Positions 50,277 through 58,363 of a DNA stretch of 64,000 nt are shown here, one piece after another. This DNA comes from Polyangium jinanense. GTDB taxonomy: Bacteria; Myxococcota; Polyangia; Polyangiales; Polyangiaceae. Positions within the stretch are counted from its first letter, which is position 1. Each line of letters begins with the position of its first letter. Position numbers and translations under genes: made by a program. Location of the stretch: positions 112,443 to 176,442 of the forward strand of contig NZ_JAGTJJ010000020.1 of the NCBI RefSeq assembly GCF_028435365.1, given 5' to 3'. The notes under the pieces were generated by a model. The model was not told where the DNA came from and searched no databases. It was given only the letters and a program-made list of their open reading frames with translations.

Positions 50277-51560
50277 ATGAAGATCACCTGCCAATCTTGC
50301 CAGTCGAAGTACACGGTTTCGGACGAGAAGGTCCAAGGCAAGACCGTCAAGATCAAGTGCCGTAAGTGCGGCGCGACGATCCTCGTCAACAGCAGCGGCG
50401 CGACCACGACAAACGCCGATGCCGCCTCGGCCGCGGGCGCCGAAGAGGCGGCGACGGACGGCGGGTCGTACCAAATCAACGTGGCCGAAGGCGATCAGCG
50501 AACGATGTCGCTGCAAGAGATCGTCCAGGCCTACAACAGCTCCGTCATCACCGCAGACACGTACGTCTGGGCCGATGGCATGGGCGACTGGCAGCCCCTC
50601 GGCCAGGTGCAGGCGATCGTGGACGCGCTCAACGCGGCCGCGCAAGGCGCGAGCGCGCCGCAGCCTGCGCCCGAGCCCGCGCGAGCCGCCGTCAAGAAGG
50701 ACGGGGCGCGCGGCGGAGCACGCGATCTCTTCGGCTCCGACGGCGCCTCCGACGTGTCGACGAGCGCCTCCGGCATCGGCGGCTCCTCGCCCCGCGCGGC
50801 GGCCGCGCCCGTGCGCATCGGTGCCGGCAAGGAAGAGCAGTCCGCGCTCTTCTCGCTCAGCGCGCTGACGAACCGCGCAGGCCAGTCGGCCTCCGCCGCG
50901 AGCAGCCTCAGCAGCCTCGGCGCGCTCGCGTCGACGCCGTCGAAGTCGACGAACTCCGACGACTCCGGCCTCATCGACCTGAAGGCGCTCGCCGCAGGCG
51001 CGGCCTCGCCTCCGGCCGCGAGCGCAGCGGCGAGCTTGCTCGGCGACTCCGGCGGCCTGTTCGAGCTCGCGGCGCCGCCCGTCACGGCGCCCGCTGCCGC
51101 TCCGATCCCGATCCCCGAAGATACCAAGCCGCAGAAGAACCGCACGCCGCTCTTCATCGGCCTCGGCGCCCTCGTCGCGGTCGGCGCGATCGTCGGCGCG
51201 TTCATGGTCATGAAGGGTGGGGAGCCACCGGCGGAGCAGACGACGGCGCAGTCGGCCGCGCCTGCGAACACGCCGCCTCCGCTCGAGACCGCGCCGCCCG
51301 TGCCGACGCCTTCGGTCGCCGAGACCGAAGCGCCCGCGGCCAGCGCGTCCGCGGTCGCCAAGGGCGGCGGGACGACGAAGACGGGCGGCGGGACGACGAA
51401 GACGGGTGGCGGCGCGACGACGAAGGCCGGCACCGCGCCCACGACCGGCGGCGGCACGGCGCCCGCGTCCACCGCGAAGACCGCGCCGAAGCCGAGCTCC
51501 TGCGGCTGCGCGCCCGGCGATCTCATGTGCGCCATGCGCTGCTCTGCCAAGGGCAAGTGA
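50277..51560 (+). CDS. Zinc-ribbon/GYF-domain single-pass membrane protein (GltJ-like)
   Basis: A 427-residue protein. Residues 1-35 form a MJ0042-type zinc ribbon (Cys5, Cys8, Cys28, Cys31). Residues about 60-115 are a GYF_2 domain (TYVWADGMGDWQPLGQV). A low-complexity cytoplasmic region follows, then one membrane segment (LFIGLGALVAVGAIVGAFM, about 291-310), a Pro/Ala linker, GGGTTKT repeats and a Cys-rich end (CGCAPGDLMCAMRC). Zinc ribbon plus GYF before a membrane helix is the layout of GltJ, the MglA-binding component of the Myxococcus gliding machine; this one lacks the TonB-like end, so a looser relationship is likely. The GTG of the next gene overlaps its stop. Confidence 0.8.
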   Translation: MKITCQSCQSKYTVSDEKVQGKTVKIKCRKCGATILVNSSGATTTNADAASAAGAEEAATDGGSYQINVAEGDQRTMSLQEIVQAYNSSVITADTYVWADGMGDWQPLGQVQAIVDALNAAAQGASAPQPAPEPARAAVKKDGARGGARDLFGSDGASDVSTSASGIGGSSPRAAAAPVRIGAGKEEQSALFSLSALTNRAGQSASAASSLSSLGALASTPSKSTNSDDSGLIDLKALAAGAASPPAASAAASLLGDSGGLFELAAPPVTAPAAAPIPIPEDTKPQKNRTPLFIGLGALVAVGAIVGAFMVMKGGEPPAEQTTAQSAAPANTPPPLETAPPVPTPSVAETEAPAASASAVAKGGGTTKTGGGTTKTGGGATTKAGTAPTTGGGTAPASTAKTAPKPSSCGCAPGDLMCAMRCSAKGK

Positions 51561-52162
51561 ACCTCCCGGGAGGGGGCTCCCGACGCTGGATCTCGCGGAG
51601 CCCCACCCAACGACCCCTCGTTCGTCCTTCCAAACTCTCGCGCCCTCCACGCGCGTTTGTCCTCGTTGCATGGGCATGCCTCGCCGCGTGCGCCGCGCGC
51701 GCGCCTGAGCCTGAGCCCATGCCCGTCGTGGCGATCTCCGGCGACGCGCCTGCGGTCGTCGCGGTCGGCGATGCGGGGCCGAGCGAAACGACGCCGTCGT
51801 CGCGTCCCAGGCCGCTCGTGTGGGAGACGGACGAAACACGGGCCCGCGCCCGCGCCGCGCGGGAGGGCTTGCCTCTGCTCGTGTTCCTCTCGGCCGACTG
51901 GTCCGCGGCTTCGATCGCGATGGCCCGCGAGGTTTGGTCCGATCCGCGCGTCCTGCTCCAGCGCACGCCAATCGTGGCGCTGCGCCTCGATCTTTCGGCC
52001 GACACGCCGGACACCGAGCTTCGGCTCGCGCACTACGGTCCGCGCACCCTGCCGACGACGATCGTGTTCGACGCGGAGGGGCACGAGGTCGCGCGCCTCT
52101 CGGGCCTGTGCACCGTGGAGGAGGTCCTCGCGGCGATCGGGAGAGCCGCGGCCGATCCCTGA
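51557..52162 (+). CDS. Thioredoxin-fold lipoprotein without redox cysteines
   Basis: A 201-residue protein. The GTG at 51557 overlaps the preceding stop and is the only start giving a signal peptide; lipobox LAAC is at about residue 47. The C-terminal domain (about 95-200) matches DsbD-gamma-like thioredoxin folds: LPLLVFLSADWSAASIAMAREVWSDP, with the cis-Pro as TLPTTIVFDAEGHEV. Where active family members have W-C-x-x-C, this has W-S-A-A-S (Ser116, Ser119). It cannot do thiol exchange and may bind or chaperone a partner. It leads a run of haem and envelope protein genes. Confidence 0.75.
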   Translation: MNLPGGGSRRWISRSPTQRPLVRPSKLSRPPRAFVLVAWACLAACAARAPEPEPMPVVAISGDAPAVVAVGDAGPSETTPSSRPRPLVWETDETRARARAAREGLPLLVFLSADWSAASIAMAREVWSDPRVLLQRTPIVALRLDLSADTPDTELRLAHYGPRTLPTTIVFDAEGHEVARLSGLCTVEEVLAAIGRAAADP

Positions 52163-52196
52163 CAGGAGAGCTTGTCCCTCTTTCGCGGGCCCGGGT

Positions 52197-52754
52197 ATGA
52201 TGGCGAGCCTGCCCGGTAACATGCTCGATCGCTCATCCATCCTCCTTCTCGCCGCGCTTGCGGCGCTCCCCATGGCGATCGCCGGATGCGCCACCGAGGA
52301 GATCCCGCCTTATGGCGATCCGGCAGAGGTCGTGGGAGGCGCGGGGGCTTCCTCGTCCTCCGGCGGAGTGACCTGCACGGGCGATTCCATGTGCGCCGTG
52401 AGCTTCGTGGACGACGTGGCCCCGATCCTCGAGGCCAAGGGCAAGTGCGCGGACGCCCAGTGTCACGGCATGGGCGCGGGCACGATCTCGCTGACCGCGG
52501 GCAACGCGAAGACGCTCCGCACCGAGCTCCTCGGGCTCACCGTGGCGAACGGGCCCTACATCGCGTGTGAGGCGGCGGAAAACTCGAAGATGCTCTGCAA
52601 CCTTCGTGTCGAGATGGGGGTCACGAAGCCGCCGAACTGCGGCTCGCTCATGCCGAAGGTCGATCCCGACGACACCGTCGACGACGTGCGGCTCAACCAG
52701 ACCGAGTACACGACCATCGAGGAGTGGATCAAGTGCGGCGCGCCCGACAACTGA
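52197..52754 (+). CDS. Lipoprotein with CX4CH haem-like motif
   Basis: A 185-residue lipoprotein (lipobox IAGC); the ATG at 52221 is an equally good start, giving 177 residues. After a Ser/Gly linker it reads FVDDVAPILEAKGKC then Cys84-ADAQ-Cys89-His90, a C-x4-C-H motif in the position of a c-type haem site, followed by a domain of about 90 residues with three more cysteines (IACEAAEN, KMLCNL, PPNCGSLMPKV). LMPKV contains a possible distal Met ligand. C-x4-C-H is a rarer haem motif, known from cytochromes c3. It overlaps the beta-barrel gene by 22 bases. Confidence 0.7.
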   Translation: MMASLPGNMLDRSSILLLAALAALPMAIAGCATEEIPPYGDPAEVVGGAGASSSSGGVTCTGDSMCAVSFVDDVAPILEAKGKCADAQCHGMGAGTISLTAGNAKTLRTELLGLTVANGPYIACEAAENSKMLCNLRVEMGVTKPPNCGSLMPKVDPDDTVDDVRLNQTEYTTIEEWIKCGAPDN

Positions 52755-54838
52755 TCCGCGCGTTCCTGCTGCCGGCGGCCGTTTTCGCGCTCGTCGGGCT
52801 CACGGACGCCGGGCCCTCGTACGCGGGGGACAAGGACGCTGATGGACTCGTCGCGGTCGCCGAGGCGATGAACGAGTTTGTCGAGGGCAAGTACGACAAG
52901 GCCCTCAGCAGGCTCGATGCGGCGTTCAAGGCGTGCAAAGGCAAGGCCTGCGAGCCGAGCGTGCGCGCCGAGATCCAGATGGCGATCGGCGTCATCCAGG
53001 GCGCGGGCAAGAAGAAGCTCGACGCGGCGAAGAAGGCGTTCGAGTCCGCCCTCAAGGAAGACGCGAACGTCAAGCTCGACAAGCAGTGGGCGACGAAGGA
53101 GCTGGAAAAAACCTTCGCCGAGGCACGGGGGGTGCTCGGTCCTTCGCGCCCGCCGCCCACGAAGCAGCAGACGGCGTCGGTCACTACGGCGCAGGCGGCG
53201 CTCGCCCAGAAGGACTGGAGCGGGTGCATGCAGACGCTCATCGCCGAGATGGCGACGTCGAGCGAGTTCGCCGCGGGCAAGCTGTTGCTCGCGAAGTGCC
53301 AGGACGCCGGCGGCCTCTTGCTCGAAGCCGCGGCGGACGCGCAGATCGCGGCGAAGTACGCCGAGGAAGAGAACAACGCGGCCGTCGGGGAAGAAGCGAA
53401 GGCGCTCCTCGAAAAACTCCAGATCGACACGCCCACGATCACGCTGCAGATCCCGAGCTCGTGGAGCGAGGTCGAGGTCAAGATCGACGGCGTCGTCGTC
53501 CCGGCCGACAAGGTCAAGCAGCCGATCCCGCACAACCCTGGCAAGGCCACGATCGAGGCCAAGGGCAAGCGCGGAAAATTCCCCGCGCAGTACAAGACGA
53601 CCGAGGCCTTCGATCGCGGCGAGCAGATCACCGTGAACGTCGATCAGGGCGGCGCGGGCGGCAACAACAGCGCCGTCTTCCAGTGCATGCAGGCCGCGCG
53701 CACGCCGGCCGACATGCAGCGCTGTATCGACACCGGCGGCAAGGGCCGCGGCTTCACGCTGAAGGCCGGCGTCGAGACGATGTTCTACACCGACACGCTG
53801 AACACCACGGTCGTGTCGCCCGCCGCGTACATCTCCGGCGAGAACCCGACTGCGGGCTGGCAGGTCGGCGGCAGCTTCATCGTCGACGTCGTCAGCACCG
53901 CGTCGCCCGACATCGTGGCCACGGCGTCGCGGCGGTGGAACGAGCGGCGTTACGCGGGATCCCTCTCGGGTGACTTCAAGGTCGGCCCCGCGAAGGTCGG
54001 CTTGAACGGCGCGGTCTCGGTCGAGCCGGACTACCTCGCGCGCAGCGTGGGCGTCGCGGTGAGCACCGACCTCAAGAGCAAGATGGTCACGCCGACGCTC
54101 GCCTACAACGTCGGCTTCGACGCCTTGAGCCGCGCGGGCACGCCGTTCGAGGTCTTCCGCGAGGACATCCTGCGGCACACGATCGACGCGGGCGTCTCGC
54201 TCGTCATCGATCCGAGCACGGTCGTCGTCTTGGGTGGCACGGCGGAGCTCGTCTTCGGCGACACCTCGAAGCCGTACCGCCACATCCCGATGTTCTCGCA
54301 GGCGATCGCTTCGCGCATCCCGCTCGGCGCGACGCGCCAGGTCGTCAGCCAGAACCGTTTGCCCTTCGCGCCGCTCGAGCAGCTCCCCACCGAGCGCAGC
54401 CGTTTCGCGCTCGTCGGGCGTGCGGCCAAGCGCTTCGAGAAGGTCACGATTCGCGGCGACGAACGTCTCTACGTCGACACGTGGGGACAGATGGCGAGCA
54501 CCACGGACGCGCGTTTCTTCCTCGACGTCAACGACGACCTGCGCCTCGGCAGCCACCTGCGCTTCAACGTCCAGTCGTCGGTCGACTTCTGGCAACGCGC
54601 CTACGTCGCCACGCAGAGCGCGACAGGGTGGAGCGTCCCCGAGTACCGCACGAGTGATCGCGAGCTCGGCGCGCTCATGGGCTTCACGCTCGGCGCCAAC
54701 GCGAGGTACGCGCTCGCCCGCGTGCTCTCGGCGCAGCTCCAGGTCGAGGGCCTCTACAACCAGTACTTCGACCACATCTACGTCTTCAACCGGTTCGGCC
54801 TGTTCACCGCCGTGACCCTGGAGCTGGAGGTCGATTGA
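52733..54838 (+). CDS. Outer-membrane DUF3570-like protein with N-terminal helical-repeat domain
   Basis: A 701-residue protein; the GTG at 52733 gives an RR-type signal peptide (cleavage near YAGD). Residues 30-230 are helical, TPR-like (EGKYDKALSRLDAAFKAC, KKLDAAKKAFESALKED). A PEGA-like beta segment lies at about 235-300 (SWSEVEVKIDGVVVPADK). From about 340 to the end is a barrel of long amphipathic strands (GSFIVDVVS, KVGLNGAVSVEPDYLARSVGVAVSTDL, FTAVTLELEVD) resembling DUF3570. It overlaps the upstream CX4CH lipoprotein gene and its stop overlaps the next start (TGATG), so it is made with them, perhaps as their outer-membrane partner. Confidence 0.75.
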   Translation: MRRARQLIRAFLLPAAVFALVGLTDAGPSYAGDKDADGLVAVAEAMNEFVEGKYDKALSRLDAAFKACKGKACEPSVRAEIQMAIGVIQGAGKKKLDAAKKAFESALKEDANVKLDKQWATKELEKTFAEARGVLGPSRPPPTKQQTASVTTAQAALAQKDWSGCMQTLIAEMATSSEFAAGKLLLAKCQDAGGLLLEAAADAQIAAKYAEEENNAAVGEEAKALLEKLQIDTPTITLQIPSSWSEVEVKIDGVVVPADKVKQPIPHNPGKATIEAKGKRGKFPAQYKTTEAFDRGEQITVNVDQGGAGGNNSAVFQCMQAARTPADMQRCIDTGGKGRGFTLKAGVETMFYTDTLNTTVVSPAAYISGENPTAGWQVGGSFIVDVVSTASPDIVATASRRWNERRYAGSLSGDFKVGPAKVGLNGAVSVEPDYLARSVGVAVSTDLKSKMVTPTLAYNVGFDALSRAGTPFEVFREDILRHTIDAGVSLVIDPSTVVVLGGTAELVFGDTSKPYRHIPMFSQAIASRIPLGATRQVVSQNRLPFAPLEQLPTERSRFALVGRAAKRFEKVTIRGDERLYVDTWGQMASTTDARFFLDVNDDLRLGSHLRFNVQSSVDFWQRAYVATQSATGWSVPEYRTSDRELGALMGFTLGANARYALARVLSAQLQVEGLYNQYFDHIYVFNRFGLFTAVTLELEVD

Positions 54839-55404
54839 TGGTCCCCGTATCGAGCGGGCGGTTCGTCGCCGCGCTCTCGTTCGCCGTCGCCCTGTCCTCC
54901 CTCGGCGCCGTTGGTTGCAACGGCAACGACCCCATCCCGCAGGAGGTCATCGACGGTTTGCCCGCGGAAACGGGGTCGCCGAGCGCGCTGCACCGGCCCG
55001 GTCAGCCATGTTTGTCCTGCCACTCGACGTACGGGGACGCCGCGCCTGCGTTCGCGATCGCCGGCACCGTGTACAAGGAGACCGCGATGGGCGCCCTCGC
55101 GGCGGCGCCCAACGTGAAGGTCGAGATCTTCGACTCGGCGGGGCCTTCGCGCTTCGCGTGCACGAACACGGCCGGCAACTTCTACATCGAGAAGGACAAA
55201 TGGGCCGACCTCACCTTCCCGCTCAAGGTGAGGGCCGGCCAGCGCAGCATGAACTCGATCATCGGCCGCGAGGGCTCGTGCGCCGCGTGCCACAAGCTGC
55301 CCTCGGACGACAGGCCCGGGAATGGCGCCGGCAAAGACTCGGCCGGCGTGGTGCTCGTCGATGACGGAGACACGGATCCCATCTGTGGTGGAGGTACGCC
55401 GTGA
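54838..55404 (+). CDS. Di-haem CXXCH lipoprotein
   Basis: A 188-residue lipoprotein (lipobox AVGC) with GGAGG eight bases before the ATG, which overlaps the previous stop. Two haem c motifs, PCLSCH near residue 60 and SCAACH near 150, are far apart. Between them lies a beta-rich domain of about 75 residues (FAIAGTVYKETAMGALAAAP, VKVEIFDSAG, FYIEKDKW), similar to carboxypeptidase-regulatory folds. It is therefore a surface or periplasmic cytochrome built around a beta-sandwich. The GTG of the next gene overlaps its stop. Confidence 0.78.
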   Translation: MVPVSSGRFVAALSFAVALSSLGAVGCNGNDPIPQEVIDGLPAETGSPSALHRPGQPCLSCHSTYGDAAPAFAIAGTVYKETAMGALAAAPNVKVEIFDSAGPSRFACTNTAGNFYIEKDKWADLTFPLKVRAGQRSMNSIIGREGSCAACHKLPSDDRPGNGAGKDSAGVVLVDDGDTDPICGGGTP

Positions 55405-55967
55405 AGCGGAACGTGCGTGAACGGCTCCGGGCGGCGCTCGGCCGGCGCTCCCTCGCGGCGCTCGGCGTCCTCGCGACGGGGCTCTTCGGCCTCGGCTTCG
55501 GGGCTTCGAGCTGCGTGGGCGAGGCGGGGCTCGAGGCGTACGGGTGTCCGAACCCGGCCGTCTTCACGGCGAGCGTCTCGCCGTATCTCGAGCGCCGCTG
55601 CGGCACCCTCGACTGCCACGGCCAGCCGACGCGCCCGATGCGCATCTATGGCCAGCTCGGCCTGCGCCATCCGGCGGAGAACAACGTCTCCGGCGGCGCG
55701 GCGACGACGCAGCTCGAGCTCGAATCGAACTACGCGTCCGTGTGCAACCTCGATCCCGCGGCCATGCAGCAGGTCGTCGACGATCTCGGCTCCACGGCCG
55801 ACAAGCTCCTGCTCGTCAACAAGGCGCGAGGGCTCGAGCGGCACAAGGGCGGCAAGATCGTGAACGAGCAGGATCCTGGGGATCTTTGCATCCTCGGCTG
55901 GCTCGGCTTCAAGGACGCCGCCACCGTGGCGGCCTCCTGCACGGCGGCGATCGAACCCTTGAAGTAG
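55401..55967 (+). CDS. Exported CX4CH protein, end of the cytochrome-like operon
   Basis: A 188-residue protein starting at a GTG. An N-terminal signal with weak lipobox ASSC is followed by SPYLERRCGTLDCHGQPTRPMR: Cys67-x4-Cys72-His73, as in the lipoprotein at 52197. MRIYG supplies a possible Met ligand. The rest is helical (VVDDLGSTADKLLLVNKARG) and ends with two more cysteines (DLCILGWLG, AASC). The same C-x4-C-H site in two members of one operon suggests a shared haem-attachment route or loss of haem in both. Last gene before the pseudokinase. Confidence 0.7.
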   Translation: MKRNVRERLRAALGRRSLAALGVLATGLFGLGFGASSCVGEAGLEAYGCPNPAVFTASVSPYLERRCGTLDCHGQPTRPMRIYGQLGLRHPAENNVSGGAATTQLELESNYASVCNLDPAAMQQVVDDLGSTADKLLLVNKARGLERHKGGKIVNEQDPGDLCILGWLGFKDAATVAASCTAAIEPLK

Positions 55968-56063
55968 GGGATCCCGCGAAGCGATCGCGCGAAGTACCAC
56001 CCGAGGCCCGAGACGTGCCAGAATGGCCCCGCGGCTTTCCTCGACGCCGCCACGATCCGAAAC

Positions 56064-58076
56064 ATGCGACCTGACGAAATTCGCCCGGGCGGCCTCGTGG
56101 CCGGGAAGTACCGCATCCGGACCATTCTCGGCCGGGGGCACGGGGTCCTCGTCGAGGCCTTCAACACCGAGTTCGACCAGCGGGTCGCGATCCGCCTCCT
56201 CCTTGCCGGCCAGACCGACGACAAGGAGCTCGAGCGTTTCCGGCGCGAGGCCCGCACGCTCGCCAAGCTCGAATCCGAGCACGTCGCGCGCATCATCGAC
56301 GTCGGCACGCAGCAGGACGGCACGTTTTACCTCGTCCGGCAGTTCCTCGAAGGCACCGACCTCGCCACGCACGTCAAGACGCGCGGCCCCTTGCCTTTGC
56401 AGGAGGCCTGCTTGCTCATCCTGCAGGCGGCGGAAGCCGTCGCCGAGACGCACGGGCACGGCATCATCTTCCGCGAGCTCCAGCCGCAGCACCTCTTCGT
56501 GACCACGCGCGTCGGCGGCGCGCCTTTCCTCAAGGTCATCGACTTCGGCACCGCAAAGCTCATGCGCGACGTCGCCGCGCCGATGGCGGGCGAGATGACG
56601 GCCACGACGATGCTCGGCCTCTCGCCTTATTCCTCGCCGGAGATCGTACGGAAAGCGAAGAGCATCGACGTGCGGGCCGACGTCTGGTCGCTCGGCGCGA
56701 TCCTCTACTTCCTGCTCACGGCGCGCCCGCCCTTCGAGGGCGAGATGGCGATGCTGATGCTCCAGATCACGAAGGAAGAGCCGCGCCCCGTGACGCAGCT
56801 CCGCCGCGATCTGCCGCCCGAAATCGATCAGATCCTCGGCTGGGCGCTGGCCAAGGACGTCGACGGCCGCTTCGCCAACGTGCACGGCTTCGCGCATGCG
56901 CTCCGGCCGTACGTGACGGCCGAGGGGCAGGTGATCATCGATCGCATCGGCGCGATCACCCACGCGGCCAAGCAACGCAAGAAGACCGGCTCCGTCCCGC
57001 CGCCGCCCTTGCCCACGCCCGCGCCGCCTCCGCGCGGTTCCGCGGCGGGCCAGGCGGCCGACATCGAGGACGAGGAATCCGTCACGCGCATCCAGAGCTC
57101 GGCGGCCGCGCTTGGCGAGATGGAACGGACCATGTTCCTCGCCGGTGATTTCGTCCCGCAGCCGCCCGGCCCGCCCAAGGACGCGAAGTCGGGAACGCCG
57201 GGCACGGTTCCTTTCCCGAATCCCCCCGGCGGAGGCCCCGTCTTCGGGGGCGCGGCGAGCGGGATGGGGCCCTCGGTGCTCGGGCCTTCGGGCGCTCCCG
57301 ATGCGGGGTCGCGCCCGGGCCAGAATGCGTGGGCCGCGGGGCGCGCCGATCCGGCGACGCCGTCCGGGGCCGTGATCGCGCCGCCGGGTACGGGGCCCGT
57401 GGGGGTCGTCGAGCCAAACCCGTTCGCGCCGAAGAAGGATCGACGCATCCTTTTTGGCGGCCTCGCGGCCGCGGCCGTGCTCGTACCCGTGATCCTCGTG
57501 CTCCTGCTCGTCGGGGGCGACAAGAAGGACGGGGAGGGGACCACGGCGGACAGCGCGGGGCCGGTGGCCGTCGCGCCGCCGCAGACGACGACGGCCGCGC
57601 AGGCGGCCACGGCGCCGCCGCCGGCCACGACCGAGACCACGCCTCCGCCGGCGGAGGATCCCGTCGCGGTGAACACGCCTCCGGCTGGTGATCCGAATCC
57701 CGGCAAGCCGGCCTCGGGCGGCAATGCAGGCGGTGGCACTGCGCCTTTTGGCACGACGCCGAACAGCGGCGCGACCCCGAAACCCACGGCGACGGCCACG
57801 AGCACGGCGAAGGCGCCTCCCACGGCGACGGCCACGGCGACGCCGACGGCTGCGCCTGCGGGCGGCGGCAACGGCACGCTCGTCGCGGTCGCGGTTGGCG
57901 GCACGTGTGCGTTTTCGGTGAACGGTGCCTCCAAGGGCACCACGTCGACGCTCAAGCTCTCGCTCTCGCCGGGCACCTATTCGGTGAGCTGCAAGCCTGC
58001 GAGCGGCGCTACGAAATCGAGGAGCGTGGCCATCAAGAGCGGCGAGACCGCGATGGCGATGTTCAAGCTCCAGTGA
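56064..58076 (+). CDS. Membrane-anchored Ser/Thr pseudokinase
   Basis: A 670-residue protein. Residues 16-275 have the full protein-kinase fold: glycine loop LGRGHGVLVEA, VAIR, DFG at 160-162, SPYSSPEI, DVWSLGAILYFLLT. Key residues are replaced. The ATP-positioning Lys of VAIK is Arg44, the catalytic loop HRDLKPEN is FRELQPQH (Asp to Glu138, Lys to Gln140, Asn to His143). Only the DFG Asp160 is intact. A Pro-rich linker, one membrane helix (LFGGLAAAAVLVPVILVLLLVGG, about 460-480), a Pro/Thr/Ala spacer and a PEGA-like end (GGTCAFSVNGASKGTTSTLKL) follow. It may signal by binding, without phosphotransfer. Some degenerate kinases keep activity, so this is a prediction. Confidence 0.88.
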   Translation: MRPDEIRPGGLVAGKYRIRTILGRGHGVLVEAFNTEFDQRVAIRLLLAGQTDDKELERFRREARTLAKLESEHVARIIDVGTQQDGTFYLVRQFLEGTDLATHVKTRGPLPLQEACLLILQAAEAVAETHGHGIIFRELQPQHLFVTTRVGGAPFLKVIDFGTAKLMRDVAAPMAGEMTATTMLGLSPYSSPEIVRKAKSIDVRADVWSLGAILYFLLTARPPFEGEMAMLMLQITKEEPRPVTQLRRDLPPEIDQILGWALAKDVDGRFANVHGFAHALRPYVTAEGQVIIDRIGAITHAAKQRKKTGSVPPPPLPTPAPPPRGSAAGQAADIEDEESVTRIQSSAAALGEMERTMFLAGDFVPQPPGPPKDAKSGTPGTVPFPNPPGGGPVFGGAASGMGPSVLGPSGAPDAGSRPGQNAWAAGRADPATPSGAVIAPPGTGPVGVVEPNPFAPKKDRRILFGGLAAAAVLVPVILVLLLVGGDKKDGEGTTADSAGPVAVAPPQTTTAAQAATAPPPATTETTPPPAEDPVAVNTPPAGDPNPGKPASGGNAGGGTAPFGTTPNSGATPKPTATATSTAKAPPTATATATPTAAPAGGGNGTLVAVAVGGTCAFSVNGASKGTTSTLKLSLSPGTYSVSCKPASGATKSRSVAIKSGETAMAMFKLQ

Positions 58077-58363
58077 AGTCGGGCGGCGCAGCCGCGATTG
58101 GCGCGCTGCCCGCCCATTGCACGAACACGCGCGTCCCCGGCCCTCGTCGGCTGCCTCACGACGCATTGCGGTAAATCCATATTTATGCCGCGTGCTCGGG
58201 CTCCTTTGGACTGCGAATGAATGTACGCCATCCCGTTCGGCGAGCGCTTCCGGAACGGGGTTTTCGCGACATTTATGTGTTGACCCACCGAACCGCCCTT
58301 GTTTAAATAGCCGGCTGGTCCATCGCGTGACGGCGTCGTGGGGAGAAGCATCGGGAGTGGAGC

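Noticed and set aside
48153..51971. A 1272-residue open frame on the minus strand opposite the regulator and GltJ-like genes
   Set aside because: It spans two well-supported plus-strand genes in the anti-sense frame; the translation is Arg-rich and repetitive, a typical high-GC shadow.
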